The notes under the pieces: model-generated
The model's database searches: none
Seen by the model: the letters and a program-made list of their open reading frames with translations, nothing else
Told to the model about the DNA's origin: nothing
DNA from: Limimaricola variabilis
GTDB lineage: Bacteria > Pseudomonadota > Alphaproteobacteria > Rhodobacterales > Rhodobacteraceae
DNA length: 64,000 bases
NCBI RefSeq assembly: GCF_014195545.1
Contig: NZ_JACIBX010000011.1
Span: 32,676 to 96,675, forward strand
Reading direction: 5' to 3'
Part shown: positions 1-8,167 of the stretch, in pieces
Numbering within the stretch: the first letter of the stretch is position 1
Layout: each line of letters opens with the position of its first letter
Translations under genes and position numbers: made by a program

Positions 1-1401
1 AAGGCGTTTTTGCTGCGCAACTGCACGGATTCGGTGTTCGAGGGCCGCACGCGCCCCTGCCTGCTGCATCAGATCAAGCGCTGCTCCGCCCCCTGCACGG
101 GCGAGATTGGCCGCGAAGAATATGCCCGCTCGGTCGAGGACGCGGTGCGGTTCCTGTCGGGCAAGTCGACCCAGGTGCAGGAGGTGCTCGGCCGCCAGAT
201 GGCCGAGGCCAGCGAAGCGATGGAGTTCGAGCGCGCGGCCGCGTTGCGTGACCGGATCCGGGCGCTGACCCAGGTGCAGACCGCGCAGGGCATCAACCCG
301 CGCGGCGTCTCCGAGGCCGATGTCATCGCGCTCCATGTCGAGGGCGGGCAGGCCTGCGTGCAGGTGTTCTTCATCCGCGGCAACCAGAACTGGGGCAACC
401 GCGACTATTATCCCCGCGTCTCCGGCGAGGAGGACCCCTCGGAGGTGATGCAGGCCTTCGTGGGCCAGTTCTACGCGGATCGTGAGCCGCCGCGACAGCT
501 GATCCTGAGCCACGGGCTCGACGATCCCGATCTGATGATCGAGGCGCTGTCGGAGAAACTCGGCCGCAGGGTCGAGATCATCGTGCCCCAGCGTGGTGAA
601 AAGGCCGAGCTGGTGGGCGGCGCCATGCGCAACGCGCGCGAGAGCCTCGCGCGCAAGATGAGCGAGACCGCGACGCAGGCCAAGCTGCTGCGCGGGCTTG
701 CCGAGGCTTTCGGGCTCGACGCGCCGCCGCGCCGGATCGAGGTCTACGACAACTCCCACATCATGGGCACCGACGCCGTGGGGGGGATGATCGTCGCGGG
801 GCCCGAGGGCTTCGAGAAGAGCCAGTACCGGAAGTTCAACATCAAGGGCACCGAGATCACGCCGGGCGACGATTTCGGCATGATGAAGGAGGTGCTGACG
901 CGCCGTTTCGCGCGGCTCCTGAAGGAAGATCCGAACCGCGAAAGCCCGGCCTGGCCGGACCTGCTGCTGATCGACGGCGGCGCGGGGCAGGTCAGCGCGG
1001 TGCAGCAGATCCTCGATGAGCTCGGCGTCGACGACGTAGCGATGATCGGCGTCGCGAAGGGCGTCGACCGCGACCACGGCAAGGAGGAGTTCCACCGCAC
1101 AGGCATGCGGCCCTTCGCGCTGCCGCGCAACGACCCGGTTCTCTACTTCATCCAGCGGCTGCGCGACGAGGCGCACCGCTTCGCCATCGGCACGCACCGC
1201 GCCAAGCGCGCCAAGGCCGTGGGCGCCACGCCGCTCGACGAGATCGCCGGGGTGGGGGCCACGCGCAAGCGCGCGCTGCTGGCGCATTTCGGCTCGGCCA
1301 AGGCGGTGAGCCGCGCCAACCTCGCCGATCTCGAGGCGGTGCAGGGCGTCTCCAAGAGCCTCGCGGAGAAGATCTACAATCATTTCCACGACAAGGGCTG
1401 A
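1..1401 (+). CDS. uvrC: UvrABC system protein C, 3' part (left end cut by window)
   Basis: This is the C-terminal 466 residues of the nucleotide excision repair endonuclease subunit UvrC, which with UvrB cuts on both sides of a DNA lesion. The frame is open from the first base, so the gene starts outside the window and the N-terminal GIY-YIG domain (3' incision) is missing here. Visible in order are the cysteine-containing stretch around [13 protein letters not shown], a UvrB-binding UVR motif (about residues 60-95 of this part, [12 protein letters not shown]), the RNase H-like 5' incision domain ([15 protein letters not shown], then LLIDGGAGQ) and a C-terminal helix-hairpin-helix pair ([17 protein letters not shown]). 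The full protein is usually a little over 600 residues, so roughly a quarter is off the edge. pgsA follows after about 120 bases. Confidence 0.97.
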   Translation, partial: KAFLLRNCTDSVFEGRTRPCLLHQIKRCSAPCTGEIGREEYARSVEDAVRFLSGKSTQVQEVLGRQMAEASEAMEFERAAALRDRIRALTQVQTAQGINPRGVSEADVIALHVEGGQACVQVFFIRGNQNWGNRDYYPRVSGEEDPSEVMQAFVGQFYADREPPRQLILSHGLDDPDLMIEALSEKLGRRVEIIVPQRGEKAELVGGAMRNARESLARKMSETATQAKLLRGLAEAFGLDAPPRRIEVYDNSHIMGTDAVGGMIVAGPEGFEKSQYRKFNIKGTEITPGDDFGMMKEVLTRRFARLLKEDPNRESPAWPDLLLIDGGAGQVSAVQQILDELGVDDVAMIGVAKGVDRDHGKEEFHRTGMRPFALPRNDPVLYFIQRLRDEAHRFAIGTHRAKRAKAVGATPLDEIAGVGATRKRALLAHFGSAKAVSRANLADLEAVQGVSKSLAEKIYNHFHDKG

Positions 1402-1523
1402 CCGCGTCGGGGTCGCGCGGCTGTCGATGATAGCCGCGCCCGCCGGGCCGGGGATCGGCGAAAGGGCGGGCGCGGGCGGACGGGCTATGGCAAGACCGGG
1501 GTGGGCGCGCTATCTCTAGCCGC

Positions 1524-2219
1524 ATGACCTGGACCCTGCCCAATATCCTTACCGTGCTGCGCCTGCTGGCCGCCCCCGGCATCGCGGTGATGTTCCTGTT
1601 CTTCCTGCGCCCTTGGGCCGACTGGTTCGCACTGGTGCTCTTCGTCGTCGCGGCGGTGACCGACTTCGTCGACGGCTATCTTGCCCGCGCCTGGAAGCAG
1701 GAATCGAAATTCGGCGCGATGCTCGATCCGATCGCCGACAAGGCGATGGTGATCATCGCGCTACTCGTCATCACCGGTTTCTCCGGAATGAACCCGTGGA
1801 TCCTGCTGCCCGCGACGCTGATCCTGTTCCGCGAGGTCTTTGTCTCGGGGCTGCGCGAGTTCCTCGGCAGCAAGGCGGGGCTGCTGAAGGTGACCAAGCT
1901 CGCCAAGTGGAAGACCACGGCGCAGATGGTGGCGATCGCGGTGCTGTTCTCGACCGGGGCCTTCGAACATTACTTTGTCATGGAAAGTCTCGGCATGGAC
2001 GAGACCATGGTCGATTCGATCCTCTCGGGCGGCACCCCGGACGAAGCCGGTCTGGTCTGGAAATACTGGGGCATGATGATCAGCTGGTGGGTTGGTATCC
2101 TGCTGCTGTGGCTGGCCGCGATCCTGACGCTCGTGACGGGCTGGGATTATTTCTCCAAGGCGCTGCCTTTCCTGCGCGACGCCCCTGCCCCCGAGCCGGG
2201 CCGGAGCCGGGCGCCGTGA
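1524..2219 (+). CDS. pgsA: CDP-diacylglycerol--glycerol-3-phosphate 3-phosphatidyltransferase
   Basis: A 231-residue inner-membrane enzyme that makes phosphatidylglycerol phosphate from CDP-diacylglycerol and glycerol 3-phosphate, the committed step of phosphatidylglycerol synthesis. It carries the complete CDP-alcohol phosphotransferase signature D-G-x2-A-R-x8-G-x3-D-x3-D, with D50, G51, A54, R55, G64, D68 and D72, and several hydrophobic spans. The C-terminal tail is proline-rich and basic. The ATG lies only a few bases after TATCTCTAG, so there is no good Shine-Dalgarno sequence and the message could be leaderless (inference). Its stop overlaps the GTG start of moaD, so the two are probably translated together. 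Confidence 0.95.
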   Translation: MTWTLPNILTVLRLLAAPGIAVMFLFFLRPWADWFALVLFVVAAVTDFVDGYLARAWKQESKFGAMLDPIADKAMVIIALLVITGFSGMNPWILLPATLILFREVFVSGLREFLGSKAGLLKVTKLAKWKTTAQMVAIAVLFSTGAFEHYFVMESLGMDETMVDSILSGGTPDEAGLVWKYWGMMISWWVGILLLWLAAILTLVTGWDYFSKALPFLRDAPAPEPGRSRAP

Positions 2220-2464
2220 TCGAGATCGTCTATTTCGCCTGGGTGCGTGAGCGCATCGGCCTGCCGCGCGAGCGGGTCGAGACGACGGCCGCCACCGTGG
2301 CCGATCTGGTCGACGAGCTGCGCGGCCGCGAGGAACGCTACGCCGCCGCCTTCGCCGACGTCTCGGCGCTGCGGGTCGCGCTCGATCAGGAGCTGTCGGA
2401 GTTCGACGCGCCCCTGTCCGGCGTGCGCGAGGTCGCGTTCTTTCCGCCGATGACCGGAGGCTAG
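2216..2464 (+). CDS. moaD: Molybdopterin synthase sulfur carrier subunit
   Basis: An 82-residue ubiquitin-like sulfur carrier. Its C-terminal Gly-Gly (ending PPMTGG) is thiocarboxylated and donates sulfur to precursor Z in molybdopterin synthesis, working as a complex with MoaE. The GTG start at 2216 overlaps the pgsA stop by four bases (GTGA), which supports this start over longer alternatives in the same frame. moaE begins two bases after the stop. Size, terminal GG and the moaE neighbour make the call firm. Confidence 0.93.
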   Translation: MIEIVYFAWVRERIGLPRERVETTAATVADLVDELRGREERYAAAFADVSALRVALDQELSEFDAPLSGVREVAFFPPMTGG

Positions 2465-2465
2465 G

Positions 2466-2906
2466 ATGAAGGTCGCGGTGCAGGAGGGGCCGTTCGACGC
2501 AGGCGCCGAGCTCGACGCCTTCAGCCATGGCCGTCAGCAGGTCGGCGCGGTGGTCAGCTTCACCGGTATCGTGCGCGACCGGGATGGCGGGCTGGTCCGC
2601 ATGGAGATCGAGCATTACCCGGGCATGACAGAGAAGGCGATCGGCGAGATCGCCGAGGCCGCCCGGGCACGCTGGGATCTGGCGGACCTGCTGGTCATCC
2701 ACCGCTATGGTGCCCTGCCGGTGGGGCAGCCGATCATGATGGTGGCCACCGCCGCGGCGCATCGCCGGGCCGCCTTCGAGGCGGCCGAGTACCTGATGGA
2801 CTACCTAAAATCCCGCGCCCCCTTCTGGAAGAAGGAGGTGACGCAGACCGGCGCGCATTGGGTCGAAGCGACGCCCGAAGACGAGGATGCGTTGTCGCGC
2901 TGGTAG
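2466..2906 (+). CDS. moaE: Molybdopterin synthase catalytic subunit
   Basis: A 146-residue catalytic subunit of molybdopterin synthase, which inserts the dithiolene sulfurs into cyclic pyranopterin monophosphate using MoaD thiocarboxylate. Visible hallmarks are GAVVSFTGIVRD, EHYPGM, HRYGALPVGQ, AAAHRRAAFEA (H99, R100) and KSRAPFWKKE, which carries K115 and K122, spaced like the two active-site lysines of E. coli MoaE. It starts two bases after moaD. Other cofactor genes in the window (mobA at 15747, moaB at 31545) are not linked to this pair. Confidence 0.96.
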   Translation: MKVAVQEGPFDAGAELDAFSHGRQQVGAVVSFTGIVRDRDGGLVRMEIEHYPGMTEKAIGEIAEAARARWDLADLLVIHRYGALPVGQPIMMVATAAAHRRAAFEAAEYLMDYLKSRAPFWKKEVTQTGAHWVEATPEDEDALSRW

Positions 2907-3015
2907 GGCCGGTCGCTCGCTCTTAGGACATCGCGCGCAGGATCGGGGGCGATGCCGAGAGGGGCCTTCATGCCGACCGAGACCGATCCCCCCCACCGAT
3001 CCGTTCGCCCATGCC

Positions 3016-3777
3016 ATGGCGCTCGACGCGGCCGACATCCCGTGCCTCGTGCGCGCGGCGCTCGCCGAACGGCGCACTGAGTTGGCCTACCAGCCGGGGA
3101 TCGTCGCCCGGACCGGCGCGACGGTGTTTCATGAGGGGCTCATTCGGCTGCGCGACCATGGCGGGCGCCTGCTGCCGGCGCGGCACTTCCTACCCGGCGT
3201 CGAGGAGACGGCGCTGGGCCGCGATCTCGACCGCGTTGCGTTGTGCGAGGGTCTGGAGGCGCTGCGCCGCGACCCGTCGCTCAGGCCCTCGATCAACATG
3301 TCGGCGCGCTCGATTGGCGACGGGCGCTGGCGCCGCACGCTCGAGGACGGGTTGGCCCGCGCCCCCGGCATCGGCGAACGGCTGGTGCTCGAGATCTCCG
3401 AAAGCTCGGCGATGACCCTGCCGGAGGTGGTCTGCCGCTTCATGGCCGAGGCGCGGCCGCGCGGCGTGGCCTTCGCCCTCGACGAGTTCGGTGCGGGCCA
3501 GACCGCGTTCCGGCATCTGCGCGACTTCCTCTTCGACCTCGTGAAGCTCGACGCGCATTTCATCCGCGGCGTTGAAGCCGACCCTGACAACCAGGTGCTC
3601 TGCGCCGCGCTTGTCGCGGTGGCGCGGCAGTTCGGCATGGCCAGCGTCGCCTGCGGCGTCGAGACCGAAGCCGAGGCGCGCAGCCTGTCGGGGATCGGCG
3701 TCGATTGCCTGCAGGGCTTCCTCTGGGGCCGTCCGGCGCGGCGGCCCGGCGCGGCGCGCCGAATGCCGTTGCCCTGA
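3016..3777 (+). CDS. EAL-domain protein, probably catalytically impaired
   Basis: A 253-residue stand-alone EAL-fold protein, a family that hydrolyses or senses cyclic di-GMP. The fold markers are present: YQPGIV near residue 25, NMSARSI, LEISES, DEFGAGQTAF at 156, KLDAHFIRG and DCLQGFLWGRP near the end. Key positions differ from active phosphodiesterases. EAL reads EGL (E40-G41-L42), the paired aspartates of DDFG read DE (D156-E157), and the glutamate of the AEGVE motif is C213. This points to a c-di-GMP binding or structural role rather than catalysis (inference). The ATG at 3016 is the first good in-frame start. A better-looking start at 2970 is in another frame, separated by a run of seven C. 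There is no GGDEF partner and no signal peptide. Confidence 0.8.
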   Translation: MALDAADIPCLVRAALAERRTELAYQPGIVARTGATVFHEGLIRLRDHGGRLLPARHFLPGVEETALGRDLDRVALCEGLEALRRDPSLRPSINMSARSIGDGRWRRTLEDGLARAPGIGERLVLEISESSAMTLPEVVCRFMAEARPRGVAFALDEFGAGQTAFRHLRDFLFDLVKLDAHFIRGVEADPDNQVLCAALVAVARQFGMASVACGVETEAEARSLSGIGVDCLQGFLWGRPARRPGAARRMPLP

Positions 3778-3796
3778 CGGCAGAGGCTGCTAGGCT
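3769..3796 (+). promoter_or_regulatory. Possible sigma70-type promoter of phaA
   Basis: TTGCCC at 3769-3774 and TAGGCT at 3791-3796 are separated by 16 bases. This lies 55 bases before the phaA start, in the gap after the EAL gene. TAGGCT contains the CTAG tetramer (with the preceding C) that recurs upstream of several genes in this window. Assignment is by eye. Confidence 0.35.
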
Positions 3797-3850
3797 CGAC
3801 CGCGATCCGGGCCCCCGGCGTGTGCCGGCCCGTCTGTGAGGGAGAATTCC

Positions 3851-5026
3851 ATGACCAATGTCGTTATCGCCTCTGCCGCCCGTACCGCGGTGGGCAGCTT
3901 CGGCGGTGCCTTTGCCAACACCCCGGCACACCAGCTCGGCGCGGCCGTGCTCGAAGAGGTCGTCTCGCGCGCCGGCGTCGAGAAGGGCGAGGTGAGCGAG
4001 ACCATCCTCGGTCAGGTGCTGACCGCCGCCCAGGGCCAGAACCCCGCCCGCCAGGCGCATATCCTGGCCGGCCTGCCGCAGGAATCGGCGGCCTGGGGGC
4101 TCAACCAGGTCTGCGGCTCGGGCCTGCGCGCCGTGGCGCTGGCGGCCCAGCACATCCAGCTCGGCGATGCGAGCATCGTCTGTGCCGGCGGTCAGGAGAG
4201 CATGTCGCTCGCCCCGCATGCGCAGACCCTGCGCCAGGGTCAGAAGATGGGCGACATCAAGCTCACCGACACGATGATCAAGGACGGCCTCTGGGACGCC
4301 TTCAACGACTACCACATGGGCACCACGGCCGAGAACGTCGCCTCGCGCCACCAGATCACCCGCGAGATGCAGGACGAGTTTGCCGTTCGCAGCCAGAACA
4401 AGGCCGAAGAGGCCCAGAAGGCGGGCCGCTTCAAGGACGAGATCGTCGCCTTCACCGTCAAGACCCGCAAGGGCGACGTGGTGACCGACGCCGACGAGTA
4501 CATTCGACACGGCGCCAGCATCGAGTCGATGGCCAAGCTGCGCCCGGCCTTCGCCAAGGACGGCTCGGTCACCGCCGGCAACGCCTCTGGTCTCAATGAC
4601 GGCGCTGCGGCGACCCTGCTGATGTCGCTCGACGAGGCGAACCGCCGTGGCATCAAGCCGCTGGCGCGGATCGCGGCCTATGCCACTGCCGGTCTCGACC
4701 CGGCCTATATGGGCGAGGGCCCGATCTATGCGAGCAAGAAGGCGCTCGACAAGGCAGGATGGTCGGTCGACGACCTCGACCTGATCGAAGCGAACGAGGC
4801 CTTTGCCGCCCAGGCGCTCGCGGTGAACAAGGAAATGGGCTGGGACCCCGAGAAAGTGAACGTCAATGGCGGCGCCATCGCCATCGGTCACCCGATCGGC
4901 GCGAGCGGCTGCCGCGTGCTGGTCACGCTGCTGCATGAAATGCAGCGCCGCGACGCCAAGAAGGGCCTCGCCACCCTGTGCATCGGCGGCGGCATGGGAG
5001 TCGCGCTCTGCGTCGAGCGCGACTGA
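3851..5026 (+). CDS. phaA: Acetyl-CoA C-acetyltransferase (beta-ketothiolase)
   Basis: A 391-residue biosynthetic thiolase that condenses two acetyl-CoA into acetoacetyl-CoA, the first step of polyhydroxybutyrate synthesis, and can also run in reverse. The catalytic set is complete: nucleophile C88 in NQVCGSG, H347 in [10 protein letters not shown] and C377 in LCIGGGMG, almost the same numbering as the well-studied Zoogloea enzyme. The ATG at 3851 follows GGGAGA at good spacing. An in-frame ATG at 3836 lacks that signal. The next gene begins on the last base of its stop codon, and phaB lies just beyond, so the three form a probable operon. Confidence 0.96.
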   Translation: MTNVVIASAARTAVGSFGGAFANTPAHQLGAAVLEEVVSRAGVEKGEVSETILGQVLTAAQGQNPARQAHILAGLPQESAAWGLNQVCGSGLRAVALAAQHIQLGDASIVCAGGQESMSLAPHAQTLRQGQKMGDIKLTDTMIKDGLWDAFNDYHMGTTAENVASRHQITREMQDEFAVRSQNKAEEAQKAGRFKDEIVAFTVKTRKGDVVTDADEYIRHGASIESMAKLRPAFAKDGSVTAGNASGLNDGAAATLLMSLDEANRRGIKPLARIAAYATAGLDPAYMGEGPIYASKKALDKAGWSVDDLDLIEANEAFAAQALAVNKEMGWDPEKVNVNGGAIAIGHPIGASGCRVLVTLLHEMQRRDAKKGLATLCIGGGMGVALCVERD

Positions 5027-5862
5027 TGCCTTGGACCGCTCCCCGACAACTCGTCTTTTCGGGGGGCGGTCTGCGCTGTTTCTGGCAGGGCGGCTTCATG
5101 GAGGTTCTGGGCCGCCACACCGCCATCGCGCCGGAACGCATCACCGGCGTCTCCGGCGGCGCGCTCTCGGCGGCGACCCATGTCGCGGGCTGTGAGCGCA
5201 AGCTGCTCGACGCCATGTGCGACGCCTTCGAGGAGCAGGGCAGCAACCTGTTCGACCCTGACGGGGAGGGCATCAGCCCGCACCAGCGGATCTACTGCAA
5301 GGTCGTCTCCAAGGTGCTCGATGAGGCTGCCGCCCGGCGCGTGGCCGAGGGGCCGCAGCTGCAGATCCTGATCGCCCATCCGCCCGCCGGTGGCCTGCCC
5401 AAGATCAGCGGCGTGGCCGCGACGCTGGCCTACGAGGCCGAACTGCACCTGATCAATTCCCCACATTTTTCCTGGGCCGCGAAGCTCGGGCTGGACTGCG
5501 ATTTGGTCGACGCGCGGCAGGCGGCGCGCGACGGCCAGCTGGTCGATCTGGTCTGCGCCGCCGCCGTGATTCCGCCGATCTTCGAGCCGCCCGACTGGGA
5601 CGGTCGGCCGGTGGTCGATGGCGGCATGGCCGACCAGGCCCCGATGCCCGAGCCCGATACGGGCGAGACGCTGGTTCTTCTCACTCGGCGCTATCGCAAG
5701 CTGCCGGAAGTGCCGGGCCGACGCTATGTGATGCCATCCGACGAGACCCCGGCCGACAAGATCGATTTCACCGATCCCGACAAGCTGCGTCGCACCTGGG
5801 ATCAGGGAATGCGCGACGCGGAGGTCTTCTGCGACGAGTTGGGCTTGCTTGACCCTGCGTGA
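5026..5862 (+). CDS. Patatin-like phospholipase/acyl hydrolase
   Basis: A 278-residue patatin-family serine hydrolase, using a Ser-Asp dyad on acyl esters. The oxyanion loop SGGGLR lies near residue 12, the nucleophile elbow GVSGG has S43, and the dyad aspartate is D198 in VVDGGMAD. There is no signal peptide or membrane span, so it should be cytoplasmic or peripherally bound. Its ATG overlaps the phaA stop (TGATG), which fixes the start and suggests translational coupling. Placement between phaA and phaB hints at a role on polyhydroxyalkanoate granules or acyl-CoA/ester turnover. That is inference, and a general phospholipase is equally possible. Confidence 0.88.
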   Translation: MPWTAPRQLVFSGGGLRCFWQGGFMEVLGRHTAIAPERITGVSGGALSAATHVAGCERKLLDAMCDAFEEQGSNLFDPDGEGISPHQRIYCKVVSKVLDEAAARRVAEGPQLQILIAHPPAGGLPKISGVAATLAYEAELHLINSPHFSWAAKLGLDCDLVDARQAARDGQLVDLVCAAAVIPPIFEPPDWDGRPVVDGGMADQAPMPEPDTGETLVLLTRRYRKLPEVPGRRYVMPSDETPADKIDFTDPDKLRRTWDQGMRDAEVFCDELGLLDPA

Positions 5863-5910
5863 TGCGAGAGGGTCGGGCGAGACCAGTTTGCAAGGCGAGG
5901 GAGCACAGCG

Positions 5911-6636
5911 ATGGCAAGAACGGCATTGGTGACGGGAGGCAGCCGCGGGATCGGCGCCGCCATTTCCAAGGCGCTGAAGGCGGAAGGATACACCGTCGTG
6001 GCGACCTATGCTGGCAACGACGAAAAGGCGCGCGCCTTCACCGATGAGACCGGCATCGCGACCTACAAGTGGGACGTCGGCGATTACGAGGCCTGCAAGG
6101 CCGGTATCGCCCATGTCGAGGAAGAGCACGGCCCGGTGGAGATCCTCGTCAACAACGCTGGCATCACCCGCGACGCGCCCTTTCACAAGATGACGCCGCA
6201 GCAATGGCGGGAGGTGATCGACACCAACCTGACCGGGCTGTTCAACATGACCCATTGCGTCTGGCCCGGCCTGCGCGAGCGCAAGTTCGGCCGCGTCGTG
6301 AACATCTCGTCGATCAACGGCCAGAAGGGCCAGTTCGCCCAAGCCAACTACGCCGCCGCCAAGGCCGGCGACATCGGCTTCACCAAGGCGCTGGCGCAGG
6401 AAGGCGCACGCGCCGGGATCACCGTGAACACGATCTGCCCGGGCTACATCAACACCGAGATGATGAGCACCATCCCCGAGAAGGTGATGAACGAGGTGAT
6501 CCTGCCGCAGATCCCGGTGGGCCGTCTGGGCGAGGCCGAGGAGATCGCTCGCTGCGTGGTGTTCCTGGCCTCCGAGGATGCAGGCTTCATCACCGGCTCG
6601 ACCTTATCGGCCAATGGCGGGCAGTACCTCGCCTAA
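5911..6636 (+). CDS. phaB: Acetoacetyl-CoA reductase
   Basis: A 241-residue short-chain dehydrogenase that reduces acetoacetyl-CoA to (R)-3-hydroxybutyryl-CoA with NADPH, the second step of polyhydroxybutyrate synthesis. It has the nucleotide loop TGGSRGIG at 8-15, NNAG at 81-84 and the catalytic S134, Y147 and K151. Stretches such as TNLTGLFN, SSINGQKGQ and NYAAAKAGDIGFTKALAQEG are typical of PhaB rather than FabG. GGGAG precedes the ATG. The polymerase gene phaC is not in this window. Confidence 0.93.
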   Translation: MARTALVTGGSRGIGAAISKALKAEGYTVVATYAGNDEKARAFTDETGIATYKWDVGDYEACKAGIAHVEEEHGPVEILVNNAGITRDAPFHKMTPQQWREVIDTNLTGLFNMTHCVWPGLRERKFGRVVNISSINGQKGQFAQANYAAAKAGDIGFTKALAQEGARAGITVNTICPGYINTEMMSTIPEKVMNEVILPQIPVGRLGEAEEIARCVVFLASEDAGFITGSTLSANGGQYLA

Positions 6637-6667
6637 GATCGGCGACGGATGAGCTTCGACATGCAGG

Positions 6668-6689
6668 ACGGGCGCCTTCGGGCGCCCGT
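6668..6689 (+). terminator. Hairpin terminator after phaB
   Basis: A perfect 9-bp stem (ACGGGCGCC and GGCGCCCGT) closes a TTCG tetraloop 31 bases after the phaB stop. The T-run after it is weak, so the terminator may be inefficient or Rho-assisted. Confidence 0.7.
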
Positions 6690-6750
6690 TCGGCGTTTCG
6701 GCGCCCTGAGAGGCGCACGGGTCCCAATATGGCGACCCCTGAATGCAACC

Positions 6751-6779
6751 GGGCGCCCGTCGCTCCCGCGCGGGCGCCC
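6751..6779. terminator. Second GC hairpin in the phaB-DUF465 gap
   Basis: GGGCGCCCG at 6751-6759 and its exact inverse complement at 6771-6779 flank an 11-base loop. It lies between two convergent genes and may back up the hairpin at 6668 or end the leftward DUF465 transcript. No T-run is present on either side, and nothing else is evident in the 228-base gap. Confidence 0.35.
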
Positions 6780-6864
6780 TCTGAAGCGGGGATGGCACGA
6801 TCCTCTGACCAGACCGATCCCCGCGACAAAGCGCGACGGGGCACGGCCCCGGCGCGCCGGTGGC

Positions 6865-7032
6865 CTAGTGCGGGCTTAGCCGCGTGATCTCTTCCTTCAG
6901 CATGAGCTTGCGTTTCTTCATCTGAGCGATCTCGAAGTCACTCGAGGCGGGCGACCTTTGCGCCATCTCCACTTCCCGCGAGAGGGATTGGTGTTTCCTG
7001 CGCAGTTCCTCCAGATGCGATGTCAGGCTCAT
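6865..7032 (-). CDS. YdcH-like DUF465 small protein
   Basis: A 55-residue charged protein beginning MSLTSHLEELRRKH and ending KEEITRLSPH. The mostly helical, heptad-like pattern (SHLEELRRKHQSLSREVE, then KKRKLMLKEEITRL) fits DUF465, a family of short coiled-coil proteins of unknown role. AGGAGA lies before the ATG. It is transcribed towards phaB and stands alone. No enzymatic motif is visible. Confidence 0.8.
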   Translation of the reverse strand: MSLTSHLEELRRKHQSLSREVEMAQRSPASSDFEIAQMKKRKLMLKEEITRLSPH

Positions 7033-7126
7033 GGACAGTCTCCTGTGTCAGGTTGCGACCGGATCAGTCGAGCATGGTTTTACAATCCTGTCACCACTTC
7101 GATGCGCAGCATTGGACCTTTGTTAG

Positions 7127-7156
7127 CCGGGGTGGCGAAATTTTGCTAATCCCCGG
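7127..7156 (-). terminator. Weak hairpin after the methyltransferase gene
   Basis: CCGGGG at 7127-7132 pairs with CCCCGG at 7151-7156 across an 18-base loop, just beyond the stop of the leftward gene at 7160. There is no clear T-run, so this is a tentative terminator. Confidence 0.3.
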
Positions 7157-7159
7157 AGA

Positions 7160-7924
7160 CTACATGCGCAATTTTTCCCCGTGACGTAGAATGCTTTCTG
7201 CTTCCGGGGTAAAATCGGCGGCGTCGGACACGTGCCGCGTGCCCGCGTGCAGGACCAGCGGCGGAGCGAGTCGGAATGCCGCCCGGCCGGACTGGCGCGC
7301 GGTGACCAAGACCCTCTCCGCATCACGGCCCTGCCGGGATACCAGCGGCCGTACCGCGAGCCCGCCCATCCGCCCATGCAGCGCAGCGAAGATCTCGGGC
7401 AGGCGGTCGGCCCGCTGGATCAGCCACAGCCGGCCGCCTGGCGCGACCCTGCGAGCCATCGCGTCGATCCACTCCGACAGCGGCAGCGGGGCGCCGAAGG
7501 CGGTCTCCTTGGCCGGGTTGGGGGCAGGCCGGGACCGGCTGCGATCGAAATAGGGCGGGTTGGCGATCACATGGTCGAATCGTCGCGCCTTGAGCGCACC
7601 GGGTAGAGCCCGCAGATCGGCGGTATGGATGCTGGCGGCGATGCCGTTTGCCTCGGCGTTACGGCGCGCCAGATCGGCGTAGCCGGGCTGGACCTCGACC
7701 CCCGACAGATCGAGTTCCGGCACCCTTGCGGCGAGGCAGATCATCGCGGCGCCCGCGCCGCAGCCGATCTCGAGCACGCTCTCGCCCGGTGTGGCGTCGA
7801 TGGCGGCGGCGAGGAGCACAGGATCGGTCCCGGCCCGGTAACCTTCCCGGGGTTGCAGCAGTGTCACCCGCCCGCCGAGAAAGGCGTCGCGGGTCAGCGC
7901 CTCATCGGCCCAGATCGACGTCAT
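7160..7924 (-). CDS. tRNA1(Val) (adenine-N6)-methyltransferase-like protein
   Basis: A 254-residue class I SAM-dependent methyltransferase of the COG4123/TrmN6 type. The N-terminal FLGGRVTLLQPREGYRAGTDPVLLAA is characteristic, followed by the SAM-binding VLEIGCGAGA (near 50) and the NPPY motif (VIANPPYFDRS, near 115) used by enzymes that methylate exocyclic amino groups of bases. The E. coli relative modifies A37 of tRNA-Val, but the exact RNA target here is not shown. The gene overlaps the upstream DUF2007 gene by 16 bases, implying coupled expression. Confidence 0.82.
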   Translation of the reverse strand: MTSIWADEALTRDAFLGGRVTLLQPREGYRAGTDPVLLAAAIDATPGESVLEIGCGAGAAMICLAARVPELDLSGVEVQPGYADLARRNAEANGIAASIHTADLRALPGALKARRFDHVIANPPYFDRSRSRPAPNPAKETAFGAPLPLSEWIDAMARRVAPGGRLWLIQRADRLPEIFAALHGRMGGLAVRPLVSRQGRDAERVLVTARQSGRAAFRLAPPLVLHAGTRHVSDAADFTPEAESILRHGEKLRM

Positions 7925-8117
7925 TGTCGCGCATCGCCCGCTCTGCGGCGGCGTGGTCGGCGTCGCGCACCATCAGCCGGCGCGGGAGGATTCCGATCGA
8001 GCCTTCGAGGATGCTCGTGTTTACGTCCCATTCGAAGCAGTCTATACCCTCGCCGTTCAGAAGGGCGGTGGCAAAGGCGATGACCGTCGGGTCGTTGCTG
8101 CGCAGAAGCTCTTTCAT
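7902..8117 (-). CDS. DUF2007 small protein
   Basis: A 71-residue protein beginning MKELLRSNDPTVIAFATALL with the pattern of DUF2007, a ferredoxin-like small domain sometimes called a putative signal-transducing protein. The features are an early xxNDPxxxxF segment, GIDCFEWD and a closing DADHAAAERAM helix. The ATG at 8117 was chosen. A TTG two codons upstream is possible. It overlaps the methyltransferase gene downstream and is divergent from the polyprenyl synthase, with about 50 bases between the two starts. No function is known. Confidence 0.78.
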   Translation of the reverse strand: MKELLRSNDPTVIAFATALLNGEGIDCFEWDVNTSILEGSIGILPRRLMVRDADHAAAERAMRDNDVDLGR

Positions 8118-8167
8118 CCGCAACCAGCTAGAGCGTTCCGACGCTCTTGTCGAGAAGACCGCTGCCC

